A program made the position numbers and the translations under genes. The notes under the pieces were generated by a model. It searched no databases. It was not told the origin of the DNA and saw nothing but the letters and a program-made list of their open reading frames with translations. DNA of 64,000 nucleotides from Protonemura montana (Eukaryota > Arthropoda > Insecta > Plecoptera > Nemouridae): NCBI GenBank assembly GCA_947568835.1, contig OX387610.1, positions 1,924,501-1,988,500 of the forward strand. The letters are read 5' to 3'. Shown one piece after another: positions 33,989-45,533 of this stretch (position 1 is the first letter of the stretch; every line of letters begins with the position of its first letter).

Positions 33989-36900
33989 CTAGTAGCAGTC
34001 GAGTGCCTTACTTTTATTTACGGCAAGAATGTCGTCGAGTAGCGACCCCAAGTCGTCGCCACACGCCGCCAACCAACGATGTTTTTCCGCCAACATCCCT
34101 TCGAGATCCAACTTTGACAACTTCTCTAGAAAATCTTCCGAACTGACGCCAATTTTTGTCGGCGTTTCTTTCACGTCCGATATCGACATTTGCGTATTGT
34201 AAACACTCGCCAAAAGATTCACGTCCGCAGCTTGAACAATGTCTTCGATAATGTCGTCGATGTCTTTAGCAGATTCGACAGAATCGAATTTAAAACCGTC
34301 GAGAAACAATTCGTCGACGTATCGCGGGGTTGAAACGGTTTGATTCGTTGTCGCTGAATCAGTTTTCCCAAATTCTACGCCGTAACTCTTTGATTTGTCC
34401 GAATCTTCTTCCTGTTTCGACTTGATTACATCACCAGTTGACCCGCTGACATCGCCGAACGTTACCGGAATACAACCCATCTCCTGACCCTTCCAGTAAA
34501 ACCCGTGCTTTTCCGAATCGTTTTTATCGTCGGTTTTCACCATTTTCGCGTGTTTGTGTTCCTGCGGCGGTTTGTCGACGCTGATGCTTTCCGCGCACGG
34601 TTTGGTTCCGCGGTCGGCCAGGAACGCAACGCAGTCCAGTTCTTCCGTCATCTCTTCGTCGATCTTTCTCTTGTCTGCGCGAGGTATGTCCATGACGGAC
34701 GTCCAATCGAATGCATCCATCTCGCCTGCTCCGTGGTCGGAGACCGGAATAACTGACGGAGATCGAAGCGGGACGGTTTCTGAGTTGGTCGGAGTGGAGC
34801 GTGGAAGGACGTTGTACATGGTCATGGTCTTCGAGAGCGAGACCAAGATTTCGCTGGATTTCTCCACGACTTCGACGTCGCAGTCGTCCAGAGCGGTCAG
34901 TAGGACCTGCAAACGAGTTGAATCGCCAGATGAATTAAATACCTACAAGTACGGAATAAAGCAAACATTGGCTAGTGAAATTTGGGGAAGAAAAAAAACC
35001 ATAATCGAATAGTAATCGAGTAAAGTTTTTCTTTGGCCAAACTCAATTCTATAATGATGAAGGCAAAAAGTCAAAATGTTAACATATAGTTTTCTTCTAT
35101 TGTGAAACCGTTGAGTTTACAGGTTTAATCAGTGAACCAGCGTTAATGTTAAACGTTCTGCTGAGCTAACGAGGCCGGCAACACGTGGTAACGGTAGGTG
35201 CCACTCGATGGCGCTTGCTGCTGAGCAAACGAGGCCGGCAACACGTGGTAACGGTAGGTGCCACCCGATGGCGCTTGCTGCCGTTCTTTTGACAAACCTC
35301 TACAATTAAATAATTACGACTCAAAATATCGCGATACATGTTTACCAATCGTTGAGGTTAGCATTAATAAAGATTAATTGGGTGTAAACCAGTCTCAAAT
35401 GCGAGTAATCTGCGAGAAATAACGAAATGAAATTTCTTAACACTCGAAACGACGGTGACTCCACCTGGCGGCATCCTACATTTTTGTCGCAGTAAAGCAG
35501 TCATTTGGCGGACAATTTTTGGAAGACAGTTAAAAATTAGCGCTATGGTAGAATGGCAAAACTGAGTGCTGTATTCTTTATAAAATTATATGTTACGAAA
35601 TTGAAAATGTTGCCACCTCTGAGCTTGACTATAAGCATATCCCTACCTGAAGACATCCCAGCCTCTCCAGTGCCTTCAGCACCTTGCCGATCCTGGTTGC
35701 AATAACATCGGGGGTCAGCAACACTATCTTGCGATGTTCCTTGGAGAAGGTAACCTCGGGGAAGACTCCGTCGATCATGCCTTGGTCGGCAAGCTGTCGA
35801 TCAATGACTTGCCGCCAGAAATCCAGAGCATTGACCGCCACTTCCCAATGCAGGTCTGCAGAGGCTCGGGACATTGCAGAGTAGACGGCTGTCAGGCTCG
35901 GCGGACTACGTAGAGACAAGGTTCAGATAGAAGTTTGTTAAGGATTTCAAAACACTTCAATACTATCTACAAAATAAGTCCCAAGATTGTTACAATTTCT
36001 AGAAAAATTCGCTTAAAGTTCCTTGAAAAACAAAATGCCTTGACACAGCAAAAGCTTTAGAGCAAAAGCAACCTGGCAAATTTCAACTGCATACATTTCA
36101 GTTTTTTAAAGTTTAAAGTTTTCCTGCAAAACTCCCCAAATAACTTGAGGTCTATGACTTTGCTACAAAATCATCTTCTCTATTTAAAGATGGATCCATT
36201 ATGGTCACGTTTAACTTTAGTGGTTACCTATCAATATTTTATGCCTATATTATAGCTATCCAGACATTGCCCACACTTGTATATTATACTTATCACGGAC
36301 AAAAATAACTACAATAAAATTCAATAGTTTCATTAAAAGGTAGAAAGAGATGACAATAAAATACAACAAGAACGACAAACTAGCTTATATGAGAACATAC
36401 AAGAAATCATCAACTTCATTATAAGATAGGTTAATCAACCGAGAACTCACGGAATCTGTGTGTGTTGGTAAATCTGACTCATAAGTGCAGCGGCCTCTCT
36501 TCTTACGATACCTTCGCTCTCGGTTAACAGTATCGTGACAATACGGTCCTGCAATTAACAGAGAAAGCAGCTGCATTAGATTCACTTCAGAACCAAATTC
36601 CACGGGTTAACCCTCCTCCAGTTCAAAGATACTAGCATAATAAACCCTCCATCTGATGGAAAGAACGCTCGAAGGCATGAGATAAGTGGGTAACATTGAT
36701 TGATGGCTAAGCCAGAATTTCTTGAGAACAGTGTAAATTTTGAAAAAAATAGAGACCAACTAGAGTATTTTGCCCAAATAAATATAATAATTGATGAGCA
36801 TAGGGAGCGAAATCTTTTATTTCACTTACCCCAGAAAAAAAGTCACTTATTTGTTTGTTTTTTTGTGTTTTTGTTTGCACTCTAGCGGCCAAACGCCTGC

Positions 36901-39900
36901 TTAGATTTGAACGAAATATGCAGAGCACGTTTATGTGTTTTCAACGTAAACCCCCTGCGTTTTTCAACAAATTCGGTCAAAACGATTTAAAACTGTTCAA
37001 AATTTACGAGAATTTTTATATTTGGTGTGATCGTTTTGGAGTTACAAATCTCTGCCGTAAGAGCTGAAAGCGTTTTGCATTTTTTTCACCAAACTTTGCA
37101 AAGATAGAAGAATGCAAAGATGCAGATGCAAGATGCAGGATGCAAAGATGAAGATGCAAGATGCAGGATGCAAAGATGAAGATGCAAGATGCAGGATGCA
37201 AGATGCAAGATGCAAAGATGAAGATGAAAGAATTCATAACAATTAAGTAGTTCTCTACCAAATACGATACTATTTGAATAATAGCATGAAACAAAAGAAA
37301 TAATGGAAATCTTTGAATTCTGTTCAGACTTTTAAATGCACAATATGACTTTGAGAACAGACTGTAAACTTGCTACAGTTCATAGCATTAACGGTAAGAG
37401 TGCCAAACGGTTGAAAACTTGAAAATTTTAAAAGAAAAGAGAAAAGAAAAAATTCAGCTTAAAAAGGTTGAAATATGTGCGATAAATGCAGAGAGTTTTC
37501 GGAAATTTCAGCATCGTTGCTTTGTCCACAGAGAGTTGAAGACATGCAACACTCTGCGTCTATAATGACCTTCTTTCTTCTTCCCCATTACACCTGCAGT
37601 GCGTTGTGATTATTATTATTTGTGGTGTTTAACAACGCACTGTTTTGACATCTGGCCATGCAGTGCGTTGTGAATTTAAATAACTTACAGGCAGATTTTG
37701 GTGGCGAAGACACTGCTCCCAGAATGCCTCCACGCGAACCATGCTGCTGAGGCACCGCAAGGCTGAAGCACGGACGTAGCTCTCTCCGTCTTTGTTGGAC
37801 AGTCGAAGGACTTCTTCGCAAAGCTCGTGCTCGATCACATGCTCTTGGAAGGCTGGGAACTCTGCGAAAACGGAAGTGTGTTCAGAGCGGTAATGCCTGG
37901 CTGTGTTAACAACTTGAAAAATAGAAAACAGCAGAGCTTTGATGTGGTAATTTCTCTCATAGGCAAACCTGCAAAAACTACATGCAAGCACGTGATCAGC
38001 TGGCTGGATCCTATGCTCTATCCAGGTTATTTGAGATCAGCTGGCTGGATCCTATGCTCTATCCAGGTTATTTGAGATCAGCTGGCTGGATCCTATGCTC
38101 TATCCAGGTTATTTGAGATCAGCTGGCTGGATCCTATGCTCTATCCAGGTTATTTGAGATCAGCTGACTGGATCCTATGCTCTATCCAGGTTATTTGAGA
38201 TCAGCTGGCTGGATCCTATGCTCTATCCAGGTTATTTGAGATCAGCTGGCTGGATCCTATGCTCTATCCAGGTTATTTGAGATCAGCTGGCTGGATCCTA
38301 TGCTCTATCCAGGTTATTTGAGATCAGCTGGCTGGATCCTATGCTCTATCCAGGTTATTTGAGATCAGCTGGCTGGATCCTATGCTCTATCCAGGTTATT
38401 TGAGATCAGCTGGCTGGATCCTATGCTCTATCCATGTTATTTGAGATCAGCTGGCTGTATCCTATGCTCTATCCAGGTTATTTGAGATCAGTTACTTTAA
38501 GCAACTAATTGAAAGTAGTTATAAACTACAACAGAATAAACTCACTGTCGTGCGCGATATCGGCGACGTGTCTCATGAGATCGAGAGCGCTGTCCCGCAC
38601 TTTCCAGTGCACATCTCTCAGCTGTCGCATGGCCATCGGGCCGAGCTGGTCGATGGTAGAACCCTGGACGGTGTCGACCAGCAGCGCTAGATTCGGTGGC
38701 ATGAAGTGGGAGACCGCCACCTGGACCACCTTCAGCGCCAGGACAGACAGCTGTCGAGATACAACTTTATCAACAATGCTTACAGACAATGTCGTCGGGT
38801 TGATACATTGCTTGAATGGCAAAATGGTTTTTGCTAATATAGCATACTACGATAGAACTAATGTTAAAATGTCTTTGAGAGAAATGGCTGCCAAAAGCTT
38901 ACTTGACCAATAAAAATGTAGGATGGAGTCACCGTCGTTTCGAGTGTTAAAAAATTGTATTCCGTTATTTCTCGCAGATTACTCGCATTTGAGACTGGTT
39001 TACGTTTGATTAATCTTTATTAATGCTAACCTCAATGATTGATAAACATTTATGGATATTTTGAGATGTAATTATTTAATTTTAGTGGCACCTACCGTTG
39101 CCATGTGTTGCCAGCTCGTTTGCTCAGCAGCAAGCTTAACATTAACGCTGGTCATCTAAATATACCTGTGCACTCAACTATTTTACTGCTATTTTCCAAT
39201 GCCTCTCACATAGTGTTATTTATAAAATTCTATGTTAAAAAATGACCCATAGATTCCAATCCAGGGACGAGCAGTGAAATTTTGCTGGGTATGGGTTACC
39301 AATTTGTAAAAAAAAAGTCAGAGATTGCAATTCAACTTCGAGTAATTTAGTTAGTCAATTAAATCAGTAATAAAAAGATGGGGGCATCGGCATACCCACT
39401 TCCTTACCCACTGCACACTACTATTCCAATCCATATCCAGTGAAAATTAAAGCATTTGGTGAACCACATTATTGAATGCGGTACTAGCTTTCTAACAATT
39501 ACAAAATTCATGCTTGAGTCCTGTCATTAAGAAATTGAACAGCTGTTTTGACGAAATCTTATTTAAATTGCAAACGCTTGCAATGCGCGGGGTATTTAGT
39601 TATTATGAACACTATAATTGTCTCAAAAATAGATGTCCAATTTTTAAGATGGTTATAGCATTGAGTGTAGGTTATAGGTAGAGAAACAACGTCAATGTTA
39701 CAGTCTCTGCGTGAAAGATGGCCGCCAAATGACTACCTTACCGACAAAAATGCAGAGTACCGGAACATCACGCTAAGTGGAGTCATTGTCGCCTGAATTT
39801 GAATTTGATATTTCTCGTAAGTTAACTCGCTTTTGAGACTTTTCATGTTGAAAAAATCTCCATCAATGTTTACCTCAACGATTGATATACACGTAACGAT

Positions 39901-42900
39901 ATTAAAAAGATATTAAACAGTTGTTATTGGATCTCCAGCTCTACTGTATTATTAGCGTACTGTTGGGGTCATGGCCGGATCCTTGAGCAAAGCTTCGGAC
40001 AGCGAGAAAACGAGCAGCGACTCAACGCTTTCGCGCCAGCTGATGTAGTGACGATTCATCAGCTCAACGATCGCTGACAAGATTGCTGCGAGAAGCCTCG
40101 GAAACCGCTCGACGTTTCCTTGTGACGGTTCGTTGCACGGGACAAAGTCCTAGAAACGGAAAGAAATAAATTCTGTGTATTTTCAATGGAAAACTGAGTA
40201 GTTTGATGCGTATCACCAGTTCTCGTGAGATCACCAAAGTTAAGCAAAACTGCGCTGGGTCAGGTATTGGATGGATGACCATCATACACATGACCAGTTC
40301 TGTTCGGGAGAGAGGTTGGAGGGATGAAAGTTAAGCAACACTGCGCTGGGTCAGGTATTGGATGGGTGACCATCATACACATGACCAGTTCTGTTTGGGA
40401 GAGAGGTCGGAGGGATGAAAGTTAGTACAGCAACTTCATTTGCCTTGCTTATCAACCTCTCGACAGCATGGATTTGTGGAGGAATCCTGTTGTTCGCGTT
40501 GTACCGTCCTTCGGAAGGGACGTTAAGCCGGTTAAGCCCTTGGTGCTCTACGACAAGAGTAGGCTAATTGCTAGCACAGTGTGCTAGCCCCCCTCCCTTC
40601 TAGGCTAGGTTAGGTTTATCATCATCCAATCATTCACCGACGCCATTAGACCAGTGCCGCGTGGCCAGTTGTCAAAACAGTTCGTCGTTAAACACCACAA
40701 ATCAATCAACATTTTTAATTAATGAAGATAAGTCTATTTACTTATCAATCAATTTGTAGAGGTGTAAAGTTCCGGTAAAAATGTGATATTAATTATTTTT
40801 GGCAGCTGAGACAATAGTTCATCGAGTCAAGACAGCAATATTTATTTAAATAGCCTGCACAGCCTCCTTGTCAATTAGCTCTGAAAGATAAATGTTGCTC
40901 TATTCTAGTGTGTCCAGCACCAGACAGATATTGCCAAGTAATGACATTTTACAACAATTTAAAAGTATTTTTAACCTTGTACAAACCTTGAGTTTGTAGA
41001 CGAGAGATTGAAACACGATGACCGCTCGGTCTTTGTGCATGACTGACGACAACTGAGTGAGACTCAACACAGATTCTCTCGCAACTTCCTGCTGTTCATC
41101 TTGATTATAGATGGCGTCGCGGAGGGCGTAGCCGATCCTCTGCGTGTCCATCGTGCTCAGCGAGAATAGTTTGTCGACGAAAAAGTCCAGGCACTCGTTT
41201 TCTGTCATTCGCGTCGAAATTTGCGCCAGGAACGGCACGATCTGTGGAATTCTATTATTAGAAACACTTATAACCTCTTAAATATTGACTTGAACCTCGA
41301 TCTCCACCTGTCGTGGGTGTTACTCTAACCAATTGAGCTACTTGGACCCCGATCTCCACCTGTCGCGGGTGTTGCTCTAACCAATTGAGCTACTTGGACC
41401 CCGATCTCCACCTGTCGCGGGTGTTGCTCTAGCCAATTGAACTACTTGGACACTGGCTTTTTGAGACGATTTTAGTGTATTTGATGAGAATGACGGATCT
41501 CCAAGGAGTAGAACCAAGAGGCTGTGAATACTCACAGTCACTCTGATTCTAGTGACGCTATATCACGTCACAACCTGTTAATCTCGAGTAACTTCAATTT
41601 GACGTTGGATGCGTTTAAATATGTGAAATCTGATCTAAATTGCACCCACAATAGGTGGAGATCGGGGTTCGAGTCCCCGCTATGCATCAATTTTTGAGAC
41701 GGTTGTAGTGTTCATAATAATAAAATACCCCGTGTCTTGCAAGCATTTACAATTTAAATAAGATTTCACAGATCTCTGGAATGATAACTGTTACTGTGGA
41801 TTGTCACAATAAGTGCATGAAATTTGAGGAAAGAAAGCATGTGTATATTTTTGTAATATTCTTACGATTAACTTGGTAACATTGATGGCAATGATCTATA
41901 CGATGGTCAAGAAGTACTAATTTTTCAGACCTGAATTGTTTATTTATTTAAATTTACTTTTACCCTCTCAAACATATGTACTGAATCTAACTTTGGCCTC
42001 CACTACACGTGGTTTGGCACTAATTTGTATTGAAAAATACTTGGGTACAAATTGAAAGAATTTAATACAAACAGTAGGGTGTAGATTTTTGAGATGGTAT
42101 CAGCGTTCAAGAGCAATGGGGATTTGTAAAATTTAAATAAGAATAAAAATATGGTTGGGCAGTATTTAGAGCCATGCTATGATGATTTGATGTGTTTTAC
42201 AGTTTTTCTCTGAAAAGAGTAGGTTTGTGGCTCTGACATTTATTTTAGGCCCTTTTTAAGGCCACAAACCTCTTACTATTCAGAGCAAAATTGTAGAAAA
42301 CACCAATACAAGTCAATCTTTCAAATGAACAAACAACATACCACCTAAAAACAAGCCAGAACGTTGTTAACACATTCTGGTTGAAAGCTTTACGGTGCCC
42401 TTTCTAACCTGCAAAACTATCAGCTGGTTCTCAAACAGGTGTTTTGTTGGGTCACTGCTCTCTTCGTTTGGAAATCCTTGCTTCCACATGCGGTGGCAGA
42501 AGTTGGTGACCTTGATAATACCGAGGAAGTCTTTCCGGCTGACTAAAACCCAGACTAAAGCGAAAACCTGAAAAACAAGAGACTTTAACAGCCAGCGCTA
42601 ATCACAAAGTTTCTCCCGAGCAAACGAGGCCGGCAATATGTGGTAACGGTAGGTGCCACCCGATGGCGCTTGCTGCTGAGCAAACGAGGCCGGCAACACG
42701 TGGTAACGGTAGGTGCCACCCGATGGCGCTTGCTGCTGAGCAAACGAGGCCGGCAACACGTGGTAACGGTAGGTGCCACCCGATGGCGCTTGCTGCTGAG
42801 CAAACGAGGCCGGCAACACGTGGTGACGGTTGGTGCCACCCGATGGCGCTTGCTGCTGAGCAAACGAGGCCGGCAACACGTGGTGACGGTTGGTGCCACC

Positions 42901-45194
42901 CGATGGCGCTTGCTGCTGAGTAAACGAGGCCGGCAATATGTGGTAACGGTAGGTGCCACCCGATGGCGCTTGCTGCTGAGTAAACGAGGCCGGCAACACG
43001 TGGTAACGGTTGGTGCCACCCGATGGCGCTTGCTGCTGAGCAAACGAGGCCGGCAACACGTGATAACGGTAGGTGCCACCCGATGGCGCTTGCTGCTGAG
43101 CAAACGAGGCCGGCAACACGTGGTGACGGTAGGTGCCACCCGATGGCGCTTGCTGCTGAGCAAACGAGGCCGGCAACACGTGGTAACGGTTGGTGCCACC
43201 CGATGGCGCTTGCTGCTGAGCAAACGAGGCCGGCAACACGTGGTAATGGTAGGTGCCACCCGATGGCGCTTGCTGCTGAACAAACGAGGCCGGCAATATG
43301 TGGTAACGGTAGGTGCCACCCGATGGCGCTTGCTGCTGAGCAAACGAGGCCGGCAATACGTGGTGACGGTAGATGCCACCCGATGACGCTTGCTGCCGTC
43401 CTTTTTAACAAAACTATCTAGTTAAATAATTAGTAATTGCGTCTCACGATACATGTTTATCAATCGTTGAGGTTAGCATTAATAAAGATTAATTGAGTGT
43501 AAACCAGTCTCAAATGCGAGTAATCTGCGAAAAATAAAGAAATGAAATTTGCTAACACTCAAAACATTGGTGACTCCACCTGGCAGCATCCTCATGAGTG
43601 ACTGGTGTATTCCAGGGAGCATCGAGGCTGTCAGTCGAATACGCCATTGGAGTCCGATCAGTATCTCATGCCGATTCACAATAATCTTTAAAATTAAAAA
43701 GTCCTTTCTACTGCATAAATAGATTTCCACTTGCAAACCACCTGCCTTCTATCCTACTTCAAGCAAATATAATGTAGCTAATGCAATGTAATGTGGGTTT
43801 TGTACCCAGAAGTAAACAAAAAAATATTGAAGACAAAAAAACAAACCAACCTTTTTCTCCAATTCCAGCAAATCAGCTTCCGTGATATCTATTTTTCCTG
43901 GCGCTTTGATCTCGCTCTTGAACGCTGTCAGCAACATCAAGATCAGGTGTTGAGCTGCACTTTCCGTGACAGCTCTGTGATCTGATTCGAGGAGTGGCGT
44001 CATTTGCGGCTCCAAATCAAAGTTAGCTCGCATTATTTGTGATACGGCGAGCTGAGAACGTTGGGAATCGTCAAGTTGAAAGTCGATCAAATTTGAAAAT
44101 ATTCGAGCAGTAGAAGAATTGTTAGTTCTTTACAATCTGTTACACATTTTTAGATCTAAAGATGTTATTTTATTGCGTCCATGACAGATAATTTACATAA
44201 CCTACACAATTTTATAATGATTCAGGTGTTTTCACTGACGAAAAACAAATTGATGATCAATTACAAACGGTAACAGATGTCCAAATATGAGCTCAGTGCT
44301 TTATAATTAGATAAATTGATTATTATGCTTCCTTCGTCAGATAAAGAATTATGATTACTTCCTGCATACAACTTTAAATTACCTGATTCTTCGTAAGAGA
44401 CTCTTGCATAATGTAATTAATAAGTGAAAGCGTTGATAAAAGCAGGGAGTCATCACACGCTGCCAGGGCCAGGGGTTGAAGTACAGCAGCAAGAACATTC
44501 TGGCATAAAGTCGGGTTTGTCTGGGAGCACGTGGCAAGAAGCTGCGTAATAAAGCGATCGGCTTCACGAGTCACGTAGATACTCCGACCGTCCCGACGTA
44601 ACTCAATCACCGCTTGCCACCAAGCTGAGAAAATAATTTGTTTTCCATTTTAAATTTCCAGACCATCTAGAAGCACTTGCTTCTTAATACTTGAATAAAC
44701 TTACCTGACTCTGTCAAATGGTTGTCACTAGCGGCATGCTTAAGAAGCGAAGACATTAACAAAATATACGCTAATGCGAGGGACTGATTTGTGCGGCTCC
44801 CATTTTTAAGATGAGCGCTAATTTGCTCAATAACGAAGGCAGCCTTCAGTTCGAGGTAACCCTGTGGCAGTGCCACTATTTGAGCAGTGAGCCGTCCAGC
44901 AAAAGAAAGTATTATAGGATCGTGGGTTTCTAGTCGAGCACATCCAACTAGCCAGTTTACGCAGACAGAGCGTAAAGTGACATCATCTACAAATGGAGGG
45001 ACAAACATAATTTTGGAAGTCGATTATGTAAGAAATGTAGTAAATTACATTCAGAACATTAATTTCTTACCAATCTGGCGTGAGAGATGTGTCAAAAGCT
45101 TCTCAAAACATGTGTCATCACTGATTTTAAAGTCCGCAGAAAGAAATTGCAGAAACACGCGCTCCAGCTTCCAATGAACGTCAAAGGAAGTCAT
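33989..45194 (-). CDS. BRAT1: BRAT1 orthologue (BRCA1-associated ATM activator 1), HEAT-repeat protein
   Basis: BRAT1 is an INTS9/INTS11-binding HEAT protein linked to the Integrator nuclease and to ATM signalling. Twelve exons: 45194-45071, 44986-44705, 44624-44383, 44051-43851, 42567-42409, 41241-40987, 40149-39961, 38750-38546, 37861-37689, 36548-36451, 35905-35647 and 34906-33989; 1034 residues against 821 in human. Diagnostic blocks: SDDTCFEKLL near the N-terminus, VHWKVRDSALDLM, DGESYVRASALRC, DLHWEVAVNALDFW, LSKLDLEGML, and the last residues ALDCY, matching the human C-terminal DCY. Exons 7 and 10 are short and lack an obvious long open frame, but phase closes. The extra length is mainly in the last exon (305 residues), a Ser/Asp/Lys-rich, probably disordered stretch before the conserved end. 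Head-to-head with CANT1. Confidence 0.92.
35124..35548 (+). mobile_element. Same MITE-like family, two 60-bp repeats, both ends present
   Basis: Left end AACCAGCGTTAATGTTAAAC, two 60-bp units (35161-35280), the common flank TTAAATAATTACGACTCAAA, then the right half AATAAAGATTAATTGGGTGT ... ACTCCACCTGGCGGCATCCT, ending AAAAATTAGCGCTATGG. The ends are imperfect inverted copies (CAGCGTTAAT/TAGCGCTAAT). In a BRAT1 intron; best reference for the full structure. Confidence 0.82.
37112..37226. repeat. GATGCA-rich simple repeat
   Basis: Tandem, slightly irregular repetition of GATGCAAGATGCAGGATGCA and AAAGATGAAGATGCAAGATG. In a BRAT1 intron. Confidence 0.85.
37610..37655 (-). mobile_element. Short 5S-SINE tail relic
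   Basis: Contains GTGGTGTTTAACAACGCACT and TTTTGACATCTGGCCATG, the reverse complement of the SINE 3' end. Nothing else of the element remains. A similar scrap is at about 54010-54055. Confidence 0.6.
37994..38490 (+). repeat. 41-bp minisatellite, 12 units
   Basis: GATCAGCTGGCTGGATCCTA recurs every 41 bp from 37994 to 38445, ending at a partial unit at 38486. It lies in the short BRAT1 intron between exons 9 and 8. The same unit is found inverted at 54633-55040. Confidence 0.95.
38828..39152 (-). mobile_element. Same MITE-like family, one 60-bp unit
   Basis: Reverse-oriented copy with a single, slightly diverged 60-bp unit (GCACCTACCGTTGCCATGTG, about 39090-39140). It has both flanks, ends AACATTAACGCTGG, and lies in a BRAT1 intron. 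Confidence 0.8.
39655..39910 (+). mobile_element. Single arm plus loop of the 412-bp palindromic MITE
   Basis: Matches the left arm from ATTGAGTGTAGGTTATAGGT through the central CGATTGATATACACGTAACG but lacks the second arm. In a BRAT1 intron. Confidence 0.75.
40205..40715 (+). mobile_element. 5S rRNA-derived SINE with two heads
   Basis: Full copy in a BRAT1 intron, antisense to the gene. It starts CACCAGTTCTCGTGAGATCA, shows GGTATTGGATGGATGACC, and has the complete body and the tail ending CGTTAAACACCACAAATCAA. Useful as a near-minimal reference copy. Confidence 0.88.
41290..41648 (-). mobile_element. tRNA-derived SINE with three tandem heads
   Basis: Minus-strand copy in a BRAT1 intron. 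The tRNA-like head (A box AGCTCAATTGGTTAGAGC) is present three times with a 52-bp period (GATCTCCACCTG at 41299, 41351 and 41403). The remaining body includes CATCTCAAAAAGCCAGTGTC-like sequence and the tail GCAATTTAGATCAGATTTCA (as complement). Confidence 0.8.
41650..41772 (+). mobile_element. tRNA-derived SINE, 3' half
   Basis: Shows the T-arm GATCGGGGTTCGAGTCCCCG (B box) and the tail module TTTTTGAGACGGTTGTAG ... GCAATTTAAATAAGATTTCA. Placed back-to-back with the preceding minus-strand copy. Confidence 0.75.
42193..42304. repeat. Imperfect hairpin centred on GGCCCTTTTTAAGGCC-like core
   Basis: GTGTTTTACAGTTTTTCTCT and AGAGTAGGTTTGTGG on the left are matched by the complement of CCACAAACCTCTTACTATTC and AGAGCAAAATTGTAGAAAAC on the right, giving arms of about 45 bases. 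In a BRAT1 intron. A similar GGTCCTTTTTAGGACC core is at about 50167 in CPVL intron 3. Confidence 0.6.
42588..43595 (+). mobile_element. Same MITE-like family, thirteen 60-bp repeats
   Basis: Left end CAGCCAGCGCTAATCAC, thirteen 60-bp units from 42618 to about 43397, common flank, then the right half truncated after CTCCACCTGGCAGCATCCTC. The left end is about 20 bases from the acceptor of BRAT1 exon 5 (42567). Confidence 0.85.
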
Positions 45195-45533
45195 GTTTGC
45201 TGTAAGAGAAGCATTAAAACGTAATAAAGATGTTTTCTCGCTTTTATCTATTGGTGTTTACATAACATAATCAGAACACAGTCGTTTATAACCTAACCTT
45301 GTCAGCTGACCCTTCAAGGTTGCGCTAGATGTACGGCGAGTTCCATTCAACACGTGGTTATGCATGTGCTCCATGATTGGTCACCCCTACTTTGCCGTTG
45401 CAGCCCTCCACAAACATGGCGGCGGTGTCAACGTCACATTTGTGCAGGTGACATAAGTATCAGATAAATTGTTATTTTTTAAGCGTGTGGCCTCGAAATG
45501 TATCAAATCACCACTTCTATAAATAATAACTAA
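45195..45533. promoter_or_regulatory. Compact bidirectional promoter of BRAT1 and CANT1
   Basis: Only 339 bp separate the two start codons. It contains an inverted CCAAT element (GATTGG, about 45375), an AACATGGCGGC motif at about 45413 whose complement fits the YY1/Pleiohomeotic consensus GCCATNTT, and AACGTCAC close by, a CRE-like half site. TATA boxes are not evident. Motif assignments are by eye. Confidence 0.55.

Noticed and set aside
42585..43421. Open frames of 250-270 codons
   Set aside because: Same 60-bp minisatellite artefact, inside a BRAT1 intron.
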